Source of the DNA: Flavobacteriaceae bacterium
Lineage (GTDB): Bacteria; Bacteroidota; Bacteroidia; Flavobacteriales; Flavobacteriaceae
Direction: 5' to 3'
Assembly (NCBI GenBank): GCA_021648445.1
Contig: JAKISU010000003.1
Span: 1-63,614 of the forward strand
DNA: 63,614 nucleotides
The translations under genes were made by a program, and so were the position numbers. The notes below the pieces were generated by a model, which had not been told where the DNA came from, made no database searches, and was given only the letters and a program-made list of their open reading frames with translations. Shown in pieces: positions 11,359 through 20,508 of this stretch (positions are counted from its first letter, which is position 1; every line of letters starts with the position of its first letter).

Positions 11359-12165
11359 TTATAAAACTTCGGTAAGGTAAAAATTAGAATATGCCTCTTT
11401 ATAATCTTCAGGAGATTGAAATTCTAAAACAGGAATTTGTTTTTCATCAATATGTTTTTCAATTTCATCAGGAATATTTTCGCTTCCTTTTATAACAGCA
11501 TCAGAATTTTCTATAGCAATTTTTATAAGGTTAGTATGACTTGCTTTTGATAAAGAATTTAACTTATCTTCAGGTATGGCATCATATTTTATTTTTTCTA
11601 CTAAACTATTTCCAATAGTACCATCAAAACCATTATTATAGATTGAAGTAACTATTTTACTATTAGAGAATAAAGAGTCATTTTTATAATATTCTCTAAG
11701 ATATAATGGTAATAAAGAAGCCATCCATCCATGAACATGAATAATATCAGGTGACCAATTCAGCTTTTTTACTGTTTCAACAACTCCTTTAGCAAAGAAT
11801 ATAGCACGTTCATCATTATCTTTAAATAACTTTCCATCTTCATCAGTATATAATGCTTTACGCTTAAAATACTCATCATTATCAATGAAATATACCTGCA
11901 TTCTTTCTTTAGGAATTGAAGCGACTTTAATAATCAAAGGCATATCCATATCATTGATTATCAAATTCATTCCCGACAAACGAATCACTTCATGTAATTG
12001 ATGTCTACGCTCATTAATCACTCCAAATCTTGGCATAAAAATACGGGTTTGTGCCCCACTATTATGCATCTTTCTAGCCACTTCAAATGAGGTGCTAGCT
12101 GTTTCTGTTTCAGGCAAATAAGGAACTACCTCAGAGGATACATACAATATTCTCTTATCTTTCAC
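11359..12165 (-). CDS. Glycogen/starch synthase N-terminal (GT5) domain protein lacking the GT1 C-terminal domain
   Basis: RILYVSSEVVPYLPETETAS..., PDIIHVHGWMASLLPLYL; only ~268 aa. Confidence 0.8.
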   Translation of the reverse strand: MKDKRILYVSSEVVPYLPETETASTSFEVARKMHNSGAQTRIFMPRFGVINERRHQLHEVIRLSGMNLIINDMDMPLIIKVASIPKERMQVYFIDNDEYFKRKALYTDEDGKLFKDNDERAIFFAKGVVETVKKLNWSPDIIHVHGWMASLLPLYLREYYKNDSLFSNSKIVTSIYNNGFDGTIGNSLVEKIKYDAIPEDKLNSLSKASHTNLIKIAIENSDAVIKGSENIPDEIEKHIDEKQIPVLEFQSPEDYKEAYSNFYLTEVL

Positions 12166-12353
12166 ACGTTTTAATTTTATGATATTAAATTAATTATAAA
12201 ATTTCCTTTTGAGAATTTAATTATAAAATTCATTAATGCTCGTTTCATAAATCCATCTAAATATAAGAATATGCAAAATTACGAATTTTTACTTAGATTT
12301 AAACTTTAAATACTAAGTTTACGTGCTTTTAACACTATTATAACATCTATTAA

Positions 12354-13196
12354 ATGAAGGTTTTCTACAAAAATAAATCTTTACAGGAGAGTTTAACAAA
12401 TTTAAAAAGGAGTGCTTCAATAGGTTTTATACCTACTATGGGTGCTTTACACAAAGGTCATTTGTCTTTAATTAAAAAAGCCAGCACTGAAAATAAAATT
12501 ATTGTCGTAAGTATTTTTGTGAATCCTACTCAATTTGACAAAAAAGAAGATTTAATCAATTATCCGAAAACACTCGAAAATGATCTTGCATTACTAAGAA
12601 CTGTAAATTGTGATATCGTATTTGCTCCCACAGTAGATGAAATTTATAATGGCAATGCCATTGCTTCGCATTTTGATTTCGACGGACTTGAATTTCAAAT
12701 GGAAGGGAAGCATAGAAAAGGGCATTTTGATGGTGTAGGCACAATAGTTAAAAGATTCTTTGAAATAGTTAAACCTCATAAAGCTTATTTTGGTGAAAAA
12801 GATTTTCAACAACTACAAATCATTAAAAAATTGGTAGACAAGCACAACATTCCTGTTCAAATTATTGGTTGTAAGATCTTTAGAGAAGATGATGGTTTGG
12901 CAATGAGTTCTCGTAATGTAAGACTTACTAAAGTTCAAAGAAAAGAGGCACCTTTTATTCACAAAACTTTAAAGAAGGCAAAAGAAAAATTTAAAGAGTA
13001 TTCTATTTCCGAAATCGTTAAATGGGTTGAAAATGAATTTGAAAAAAATGATGTTTTAAACTTAGAATATTTTGAAATTTCCAATATTAAAAACCTTAAA
13101 TCTGCTAAAAGAAAAAGTAAAAAGGCAATATATAGAGGTTTTATAGCTGTATTTGCAGGAAATATCAGACTTATTGATAATATAGCTTTAAATTAG
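12354..13196 (+). CDS. panC: Pantoate--beta-alanine ligase
   Basis: IGFIPTMGALHKGHLSLIKKA; YFGEKDFQQL; DGLAMSSRN. Confidence 0.97.
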   Translation: MKVFYKNKSLQESLTNLKRSASIGFIPTMGALHKGHLSLIKKASTENKIIVVSIFVNPTQFDKKEDLINYPKTLENDLALLRTVNCDIVFAPTVDEIYNGNAIASHFDFDGLEFQMEGKHRKGHFDGVGTIVKRFFEIVKPHKAYFGEKDFQQLQIIKKLVDKHNIPVQIIGCKIFREDDGLAMSSRNVRLTKVQRKEAPFIHKTLKKAKEKFKEYSISEIVKWVENEFEKNDVLNLEYFEISNIKNLKSAKRKSKKAIYRGFIAVFAGNIRLIDNIALN

Positions 13197-13231
13197 TTAT
13201 TTTTGCAGGCTTATTGTAACAACAATTTCTA

Positions 13232-14203
13232 GTGAATAAAAAAACTAAAAAAACCCTTTTCATACTACTCCCTGTTGCTTTAGGTATTGGTTTGATCTGG
13301 TATTTTTTAGCACAATTAAGTGCTAAAGATAAAACTGACATTATAAATTCCTTTAAATCGGCCAACTACTGGTGGGTTTTATTGTCTTTGATTTTTGGAA
13401 TTTTAGGGCATTTATCAAGAGCATATCGTTGGCAATTTATGTTAGAACCTTTAGGTTATAAGCCAAAATTCGCCAATAGTACAATGACTGTTTTAATAGC
13501 CTATTTAGTAAACTTAGGTATTCCTAGAGCTGGAGAAATAGCTCGGGCAACTGCAATTTCTAAATATGAAAATATTCCTTTTGAAAAAGCTTTCGGTACT
13601 ATAGTGGCTGAGCGTGTTGCAGACGTAATTATGTTATTTTCAATTATATCAATCGCATTTGTTTTACAGGCAGATTTGATAAAAAGCTATATTTTTAAAG
13701 AAGGTGATTCAAGTAAATTTACAACTGTTATTTTCTTAATTTTACTAGGAGCATTAGGATTTCTTGCATTTAAATTATTACAAAAAGCCCAGAAAGGTTT
13801 TTTATTAAAGGTTAAAATATTTGCAAACGGTTTATTAGAGGGTGTGATTAGTATCTTTAAAATGAAAAAAAAGTGGGCTTTTATTTTCCATACGGTATTT
13901 ATTTGGGTTATGTATATATTAATGTTTTATGCAGTTACTTTCGCTTTACCTGAAACTACTAATTTACCGTTTGAAGCCATTATAGTTGGTTTTGTTGTTG
14001 GTGCATTAAGTATCGCATTAACGAATGGTGGTTTGGGCACTTTTCCTGTTTTTGTAGCAAGTGCTTTAATTTTATACAATGTTCAAGAAAACCCTGCCAA
14101 AGCTTTTGGATGGATCATGTGGACAGCTCAAACTTTAATGATCATTCTTTTTGGAGGATTATCATTTTTCTTTTTACCTATTTATAATAGAAATAAAGCA
14201 TAA
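13232..14203 (+). CDS. Lysylphosphatidylglycerol synthase TM region/UPF0104 family membrane protein (GTG start)
   Basis: GHLSRAYRWQFMLEPLGYKP, LNLGIPRAGEIARATAISKYE. Confidence 0.85.
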   Translation: MNKKTKKTLFILLPVALGIGLIWYFLAQLSAKDKTDIINSFKSANYWWVLLSLIFGILGHLSRAYRWQFMLEPLGYKPKFANSTMTVLIAYLVNLGIPRAGEIARATAISKYENIPFEKAFGTIVAERVADVIMLFSIISIAFVLQADLIKSYIFKEGDSSKFTTVIFLILLGALGFLAFKLLQKAQKGFLLKVKIFANGLLEGVISIFKMKKKWAFIFHTVFIWVMYILMFYAVTFALPETTNLPFEAIIVGFVVGALSIALTNGGLGTFPVFVASALILYNVQENPAKAFGWIMWTAQTLMIILFGGLSFFFLPIYNRNKA

Positions 14204-15168
14204 TGCAATCTTTTTACAGTAACGGTAAATTATTAATTACAGGCGAATATGTTGTCCTTGACGGAGCTGAAGCATTGGCAGTTCCTACACGATTTGGACA
14301 AAACCTTACTGTTCAAAAATTAAATATAAATCCCACCCTTTCGGGGAAGTTAGGAGGGGAACTAATTTGGGAAAGTTTTACAGATAAAAATGAACTGTGG
14401 CTTCAGGTAGAATTTGACTTACCAAAATTAAGAATTATCAGTGCAACTTTTGATGCAACAAGTGATGGAGGAAATGACTCTTTGGCCGAAAATCTTCAAA
14501 ATATTTTATTTGAAGCTAAAAAATTAAACCAAGAATTCCTTTTAAATCAGCAAGATTTCTATATAAAATCTAAGTTGACTTTTCCAAGAAATTGGGGATT
14601 AGGTTCTTCGTCAACATTAATAAACAATATTGCGCAATGGGCAAAAGTTGATACTTTTCAATTGCAATTTAATACTTTTGGCGGTAGTGGTTATGATATT
14701 GCTTGTGCTAAAAATGACAGTCCAATTTTATACAAATTAACAGATAAAAAACCATCATTCAAAAGTGTTGCCTTTAATCCAAATTTTAAAGAACAACTCT
14801 ATTTTGTGCATTTGAATAAAAAACAAAACAGTCGTGAAGGTATTGCTGCTTATAAAAAATTTAAGAAAAATAATATCACTGCTGTGGATGAAATCTCACA
14901 GCTAACGCATCAAATTAGTAATTGCACTTCATTGACAAATTTTGAAGAATTACTGATTGAACATGAAAGGATTATTTCAAAAATTATCAATCAAGAGCCA
15001 ATTCAGAAACAACTATTTTCAGGTTATTTCGGACAAACTAAAAGTTTAGGAGCTTGGGGTGGTGATTTTATCTTAGCAACAGGTAATAATGATACGCCCA
15101 ACTATTTTAAGCAAAAAGGATTTAAAACTATTATTCCATATTCAGATATGATATTATGCAAAAAATAG
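14203..15168 (+). CDS. GYDIA-family GHMP kinase
   Basis: NGKLLITGEYVVLDGAEALAVPT, PRNWGLGSSSTLINN, GGSGYDIACA. Confidence 0.9.
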   Translation: MQSFYSNGKLLITGEYVVLDGAEALAVPTRFGQNLTVQKLNINPTLSGKLGGELIWESFTDKNELWLQVEFDLPKLRIISATFDATSDGGNDSLAENLQNILFEAKKLNQEFLLNQQDFYIKSKLTFPRNWGLGSSSTLINNIAQWAKVDTFQLQFNTFGGSGYDIACAKNDSPILYKLTDKKPSFKSVAFNPNFKEQLYFVHLNKKQNSREGIAAYKKFKKNNITAVDEISQLTHQISNCTSLTNFEELLIEHERIISKIINQEPIQKQLFSGYFGQTKSLGAWGGDFILATGNNDTPNYFKQKGFKTIIPYSDMILCKK

Positions 15169-16367
15169 TAATCATTGGCGGTGGTGCAGCAGGTTTTTTT
15201 GCAGCAATTACCTGTACTGAACACAATCCAACTGCTAAAATAATCATCCTTGAAAAAGGCAACCAAGTTTTACAGAAAGTAAAGGTTTCAGGTGGTGGAA
15301 GGTGTAATGTTACTCATGCTTGTTTTGACCCAAAAGAATTGACAAAATTCTATCCAAGAGGAAAAAAAGAATTATTGGGTCCGTTTCATCAATTTATGAC
15401 CGGTGATACTATGTTATGGTTTGAAGAACGAAGCGTTCCATTGAAAATTGAAGCCGATAACAGGGTTTTTCCACAATCTAATTCATCTCAAAGCATCATT
15501 GATGTTCTGATGGAAGAAGTCGAGAAAAACAAAATTATCCTAAAGCTAGGACATCGTGTTGAAGACATTGAAAAAGGTGATGAACAATGGAAAATTAGTA
15601 CTAATAAAGAAGAATTTATTGCAGATAAAATTTTGATAGCTTCAGGCAGTAATACCAAAATTTGGGAGCTCATATCAAATCTAGGTCACACTATAGTTCC
15701 TCCTGTTCCATCTTTATTTACTTTTAAAATAAATGATGTTCGTATTAAAGAAATTCCCGGTATTTCAGTACCAAATGCAACTGTTTCGCTAATCGATTCA
15801 AAATTTGAAAGTAACGGATCATTATTGATAACCCATTGGGGAATAAGCGGACCAGCTGTTTTAAAATTATCAGCATTTGGCGCATTATTTTTAGCTGAAA
15901 AAAATTACCAATACAGTGTAAAAGTAAACTGGCTATCTAAACCATTGTCAAGCGTATTAAATAAACTAAAAATCCTAAAAAAAGAAAATCCTAAAAAGCA
16001 ACTCATTGTAAAATCTGTTTTTAAAGACATTCCTAAACGCTTATGGGAACAATTAGTATTAGCTTCTGAAATAAAACAAGAACAACGTTGGGCAGACATT
16101 TCTAACAAACGATTAGATAATTTAGCAAATCAATTGACCAATACTATCTTTAATGCTTACGGAAAAGCAACTTTTAAAGAAGAATTTGTTACTGCCGGTG
16201 GAGTTGACCTTAAAGAAATTAATTTTAAACGTTTTGAAAGTAAAATTCACCAAAACCTCTTCTTTGCCGGTGAAGTGTTGAATATTGATGCTGTTACAGG
16301 TGGATTTAACTTTCAAAATGCGTGGACTAGTGGTTATATTGCAGGGAAATCAATGTCCTTACCCTAA
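15156..16367 (+). CDS. BaiN/HI0933-type FAD/NAD(P)-dependent oxidoreductase
   Basis: GGGAAGFFAAI, KVKVSGGGRCNVT, GEVLNIDAVTGGFNFQNAWTSG. Confidence 0.93.
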   Translation: MQKIVIIGGGAAGFFAAITCTEHNPTAKIIILEKGNQVLQKVKVSGGGRCNVTHACFDPKELTKFYPRGKKELLGPFHQFMTGDTMLWFEERSVPLKIEADNRVFPQSNSSQSIIDVLMEEVEKNKIILKLGHRVEDIEKGDEQWKISTNKEEFIADKILIASGSNTKIWELISNLGHTIVPPVPSLFTFKINDVRIKEIPGISVPNATVSLIDSKFESNGSLLITHWGISGPAVLKLSAFGALFLAEKNYQYSVKVNWLSKPLSSVLNKLKILKKENPKKQLIVKSVFKDIPKRLWEQLVLASEIKQEQRWADISNKRLDNLANQLTNTIFNAYGKATFKEEFVTAGGVDLKEINFKRFESKIHQNLFFAGEVLNIDAVTGGFNFQNAWTSGYIAGKSMSLP

Positions 16368-16458
16368 CCCTTCTCCAGAGGAGAGGGAATTAGTACAGAT
16401 TAAAATTTAATATAGAAAACAATTGCGTCCCAATGCTTCGAGAGCGGCAATGCTAAGT

Positions 16459-16549
16459 GTCATTCAGAACAAAGCGTAGCGGAGTGAAGAATCTCATTAA
16501 GCTAACATATAGATTATTTGAAACCCTGAAATAAATTCAGGGTGACGCA
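16459..16549. repeat. REP-like intergenic element (GTCATTC...GAATCTCATT...CAGGGTGACGC)
   Basis: Shares GTCATT/AATCTCAT frame with elements at 39017 and 43525. Confidence 0.55.
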
Positions 16550-16966
16550 TCAAGCGAATTTCTCCTGATAAAACTTATAAAAATCTCTTTTAATCTCATT
16601 ACGAATTCTTCTAAAATCACTATAAATTTCTTCCTCAGTCCCGATAGCATCAGCAGGGTCATCAAAACCAATATGAATATGATGTCTTACTTTTCCACTA
16701 AATGTAGGGCAACTTTCTTTTGCACCACCGCAAACGGTAATTACATAATCAAATTCTTCATTTAAAAATTCATTAACTTTTTTAGGATAGTTCGTACTTA
16801 AATCGATTCCTATTTCGTTCATCACAACAATTGCTTTTGGGTGTACTTCGTTGCTAGGTTCTGTTCCTGCTGAATGTACTTCCATTGATGAATCAAACGA
16901 TTTTAAAAAGCCTTCAGCCATTTGACTTCGACAAGAGTTTCCGGTACATAGGATTAATGTTTTCAT
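16550..16966 (-). CDS. Low-MW phosphatase/arsenate reductase-like protein
   Basis: LCTGNSCRSQMAEG, VITVCGGAKESCP. Confidence 0.9.
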   Translation of the reverse strand: MKTLILCTGNSCRSQMAEGFLKSFDSSMEVHSAGTEPSNEVHPKAIVVMNEIGIDLSTNYPKKVNEFLNEEFDYVITVCGGAKESCPTFSGKVRHHIHIGFDDPADAIGTEEEIYSDFRRIRNEIKRDFYKFYQEKFA

Positions 16967-17057
16967 AAAAATGATTTGATGATTTGAAAATGTATCAATT
17001 TGAAAATTATAATTGTTTAACTTTTATAATTACTCATCTTCAAATTATTTTTTATTC

Positions 17058-17552
17058 TTAACAACATCCCGAACCTGAACAACAAGATTCTTCTGTGGAA
17101 ACTCTTGAAGTTTCTTCTACTAAAACGCCACATTCTTCTTGTGCTTTACAACCTGTTTTATTAGTAAATAGCTTTACAATAAGTCTATCAGATTCTGAAA
17201 TAGTATTTTCTATTGATAATATTGAAGTATGAAAATCTTCGTTTCCAAATTCAACTTTCACTTCGGTTTCTAACCATAATGGCCTAATACTGTCAACACG
17301 ATCTAAAATATCAATGACCTTATCAACAGTCATATAATCTTCCTTTTCTATTTCTTTTGGACTTTCCCATATCTGTAAATGTGTTTCTTTCCAATCATTT
17401 GTGTTTCCTCCACAATCAACCGTTTCAAAAGCTACATTTTTAACTTCTGTTAAATGATAATTTGTGCCAGCAAACTTATTTTCAGTATATTCAAATAAGA
17501 GTGCTTTATTTCTATTTTGTTTTAATATTGATAAAAATTCTTTTGTTTCCAT
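17058..17552 (-). CDS. DUF6428-like protein with Cys-rich C-terminus (ESCCSGSGCC)
   Basis: ORF in the ars-like locus; family name from memory of ars-associated flavobacterial proteins. Confidence 0.65.
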   Translation of the reverse strand: METKEFLSILKQNRNKALLFEYTENKFAGTNYHLTEVKNVAFETVDCGGNTNDWKETHLQIWESPKEIEKEDYMTVDKVIDILDRVDSIRPLWLETEVKVEFGNEDFHTSILSIENTISESDRLIVKLFTNKTGCKAQEECGVLVEETSRVSTEESCCSGSGCC

Positions 17553-17702
17553 TTGTTTTTTAATTAGATAATAACACCCCTAATGAGCTACGCTCGGTAT
17601 CTTCAATGAAAATATATTTTCATCTCGTTAATCCTCAAGGGGACAAAAACTTCCTCCCACGTTTGTGCTGAGCGTAGACGAGTTAGAGAGGACTAAGGTG
17701 GC

Positions 17703-18196
17703 TTAATTAATTCCTATTGTTGTACTTCTTCTTTCTAATATGATATTATCTCGCCAAACTCCATTTTTCCTATTCTCTCTCTAAAACCAATTTCTCTAAA
17801 ACCTAATTTTTTATGGAGTTGTAAACTTGCTAAATTTTCAGGGAAAATTCCTGATTGTAATGTCCATAAACCTTCCTTTTCACTTTGATTGATTAATTCT
17901 TGTAATAATTTTGTGCCTATTCCTTTTCCATTATGATTAGTATCAACATAAACACTCACCTCAGCAACACCTCCATAAACACATCTGTCAGAAACTGGAG
18001 ATAAAGCTGCCCAGCCCACAATTGTTCTTTCTAGCCAAGTAGTCAATCTACATGATTGCATGTGTACATCATTCCATGTTGACCAAGAAGGAGTTTCAGT
18101 TTCAAACGTTGCATTGCCTGTCTCAATTCCCAATTGATAAATATTGGCAACAACTGTCCAATCTTTGAGTTGCATGTTTTTAATTTCAATGCTCAT
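17703..18196 (-). pseudogene. GNAT acetyltransferase, phosphinothricin acetyltransferase/ArsN1-like, with an apparent 1-nt deletion near the 3' end (ORF truncated at 17735)
   Basis: GNAT core GKGIGTKLLQELI; skipping to the +2 frame after GGAAAAAT restores GVWRDNIILERRSTTIGIN*. Confidence 0.7.
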
Positions 18197-18206
18197 AATT
18201 TAAAGC

Positions 18207-18551
18207 TTAACAACAGGAGAAATTTTTAAAATCTTCTTGAAATAATGTTGCAAACAATGCTTTTGCTTTTTCCCAATTTTCTTGATTGATACAATACCTT
18301 ATTTTTGGTGGGTTTACTTCTCCATCAATTAATCCTGCATCTTTTAATTCTTTTAAATGTTGTGAGATAGTTGATTGTGCTAAAGGCAATACACCAACCA
18401 AATCACCCGTATAACAACAGCTCTGATCACTCAAATATTTTAATATTATCAATCTTATTGGATGCCCTAAGGCTTTAGAAAATCGTGCTAACTTTTCTGT
18501 TTCTTCAGTATAATCAATATGTTGTAATGTTTTATTCATAGTTAATCGCAA
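18207..18551 (-). CDS. ArsR-family metalloregulator
   Basis: Winged helix LGHPIRLIILKYL; Cys pairs QSCCYTGDL and C-terminal CC. Confidence 0.9.
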   Translation of the reverse strand: MRLTMNKTLQHIDYTEETEKLARFSKALGHPIRLIILKYLSDQSCCYTGDLVGVLPLAQSTISQHLKELKDAGLIDGEVNPPKIRYCINQENWEKAKALFATLFQEDFKNFSCC

Positions 18552-18657
18552 ATATACGATAAATATTTAATTCTCAAAATTTAGACAACGAATTATACTA
18601 TTTTTATAACTGAACTCCTTTTGGGTACACTATTTAGAATTTTGGAAACAATAAGGT

Positions 18658-18921
18658 TTAGTTAGCTACTTCCCCTCTGTGTGGTTTTAAAGCATCACGA
18701 AAAGTAATCATGTCATTTTCATTAACAATGATAAATGCAATACTGTACATTTCAGAAATTTGGTTTGTGGAAATGTCATGAAAAGTTAACTTTTCTTTTT
18801 CAGAAAATTCTTTTAAATGTACACAATGGTGTTTAGCGATTTCTAAGGATTCTAATCCTCTAAAATCCCAAATTAATTTTATTCTTCGATTCAAAATAAT
18901 ACTATTTAACCCGTTGTGCAT
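18658..18921 (-). CDS. Small hypothetical protein (87 aa)
   Basis: ORF only; core IWDFRGLESLEIAKHH. Confidence 0.5.
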   Translation of the reverse strand: MHNGLNSIILNRRIKLIWDFRGLESLEIAKHHCVHLKEFSEKEKLTFHDISTNQISEMYSIAFIIVNENDMITFRDALKPHRGEVAN

Positions 18922-19050
18922 TTTAATAAAATTTCATCTCACGAAACTTCGTGATTAGCTATTAAATTAGTTCTCGATACTATCCGCCTCCGGCGGATCA
19001 CTCGAACTGACATTTCGGAAACTATTTTAACTCAAAATGCACAACGGGTA
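18908..19050. repeat. 16-bp perfect inverted repeat acccgttgtgcatttt (18908-18923) / aaaatgcacaacgggt (19035-19050)
   Basis: Direct inspection; left arm overlaps the start of the 87-aa ORF. Confidence 0.8.
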
Positions 19051-19101
19051 CTATTTAGAACAAAAGTAATTAATTCTATATTTGCATCAATTAAAATTTT
19101 T

Positions 19102-19191
19102 ATGGAAGAACAGTTTTTAAGTGAACGCTTCAAAAATGAATACCTCGATTATAAAAAGAAAACATTTCGTTTAATTCCGTTTGTTTTTTAA
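19102..19191 (+). pseudogene. C-terminal remnant resembling isoprenylcysteine methyltransferase family (MEEQFLSERFKNEYLDYKKKTFRLIPFVF*)
   Basis: 29-aa ORF matching the typical C-terminus (E..YL..RFG.EYL.YKK.T.RLIP) of ICMT/PEMT-like proteins. Confidence 0.5.
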
Positions 19192-19224
19192 TTAAACCCC
19201 ACTTAAAAATAATATATTTGAGAA

Positions 19225-20322
19225 ATGAATAAAGTGTTAACCGTTCAAGATTTTATTTTTAAAAATGTCGATATTAATATTCCCGAAAAAGGAAGCTTCA
19301 CTTGGAAAACGCCAAGCAATATTGCTTTGGTAAAATATTGGGGAAAACGCGAACCTCAAATTCCCAAAAATCCTTCTATCAGTTTTACGCTAGATGCTTG
19401 TTTTACAATTACTACGTTAGAGTTTTCCAAACGAAATAGTGGCGAAAAGAACATCAATTTTGACATTTACTTTGAAGGTGAAAAAAAAGATGATTTTAAA
19501 CCCAAAATAGCCAAATTCTTTACATTAATTCAGCAATATGTCCCTTTTATAACTGATTATGATTTTGTAATACACTCACGTAACTCTTTTCCGCACAGTA
19601 GTGGTATTGCTTCTTCAGCAAGTGGTATGGCTGCTCTTGCTCTTTGTATAATGAGTTTAGAAAAGCAACTAAACCCTACAATTACAGATAAATTTTTTAA
19701 TAAAAAAGCTTCTTTTCTAGCTCGATTAGGCTCCGGTAGCGCTAGTAGAAGTATTGAAGGTGAATTGGTAGTTTGGGGAAAACACAATGATATTAAAGAT
19801 AGTAGTGATCTTTATGGAGCAAAATTCCCGTCAACAATACATACTAATTTTAAAAATTATCACGATACTATTCTCTTAGTTGACAAAGGCGAAAAGCAAG
19901 TTTCCAGTACTCTTGGGCACAATCTAATGCACAACCATCCTTTTGCAGAAAAACGCTTTGAGCAAGCACATCAAAATTTATCAAAATTAGCAATCATTTT
20001 ACAGAAAGGTGATTTGAGAGGATTTATAAATATTGTAGAAAGTGAAGCGCTTACTCTACATGCAATGATGTTGACCAGTAATCCGTATTTTATACTGATG
20101 AAGCCTAATACGCTTTCAATAATTAATAAAATATGGGAGTTTAGAGCTCAAACAAATTCAAACGTATGTTTCACCTTAGATGCAGGTGCTAATGTTCATG
20201 TACTCTTTCCTGAAAAAGAAAAGAAATCTGTTAACCAATTTATAGTGAACGAATTACTATCTTTTTGCCAAAATAATCACTATATTTGTGACAGGGTCGG
20301 AGTTGGTGCTAAGCAAATTTAA
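19225..20322 (+). CDS. mvaD: Diphosphomevalonate decarboxylase
   Basis: TWKTPSNIALVKYWGKR; HSSGIASSASGMAALALC; ARLGSGSASRSIEGE. Confidence 0.95.
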   Translation: MNKVLTVQDFIFKNVDINIPEKGSFTWKTPSNIALVKYWGKREPQIPKNPSISFTLDACFTITTLEFSKRNSGEKNINFDIYFEGEKKDDFKPKIAKFFTLIQQYVPFITDYDFVIHSRNSFPHSSGIASSASGMAALALCIMSLEKQLNPTITDKFFNKKASFLARLGSGSASRSIEGELVVWGKHNDIKDSSDLYGAKFPSTIHTNFKNYHDTILLVDKGEKQVSSTLGHNLMHNHPFAEKRFEQAHQNLSKLAIILQKGDLRGFINIVESEALTLHAMMLTSNPYFILMKPNTLSIINKIWEFRAQTNSNVCFTLDAGANVHVLFPEKEKKSVNQFIVNELLSFCQNNHYICDRVGVGAKQI

Positions 20323-20437
20323 ATAATAGTATTGAGGTCTTATCCTTTTATGAGATTGTTTAATTAAACTTTCTTTCACATTTTAACAAGTCTAAACAAG
20401 TTCATAATAAACTGAAGGTTAAAGTAGCAAAACTATA

Positions 20438-20445
20438 TATATTTG
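20438..20445 (+). promoter_or_regulatory. TATATTTG -7 box upstream of the YwqK-like gene
   Basis: Match to TAnnTTTG. Confidence 0.4.
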
Positions 20446-20508
20446 TAGCTTTATAAAATAAGCTGAGGTAATAGGTTTTGTTCTTTTGTAACCTTAAAAT
20501 CTTCAGTC

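Noticed and set aside
17575-17700. Possible small RNA or element between the DUF6428-like and GNAT genes (cccctaatgagctacgctcgg...ctcaagggg)
   Set aside because: Some palindromic character, but I found no second copy in the window and no clear terminator or promoter; part of it is the frameshifted GNAT 3' region and UTR.
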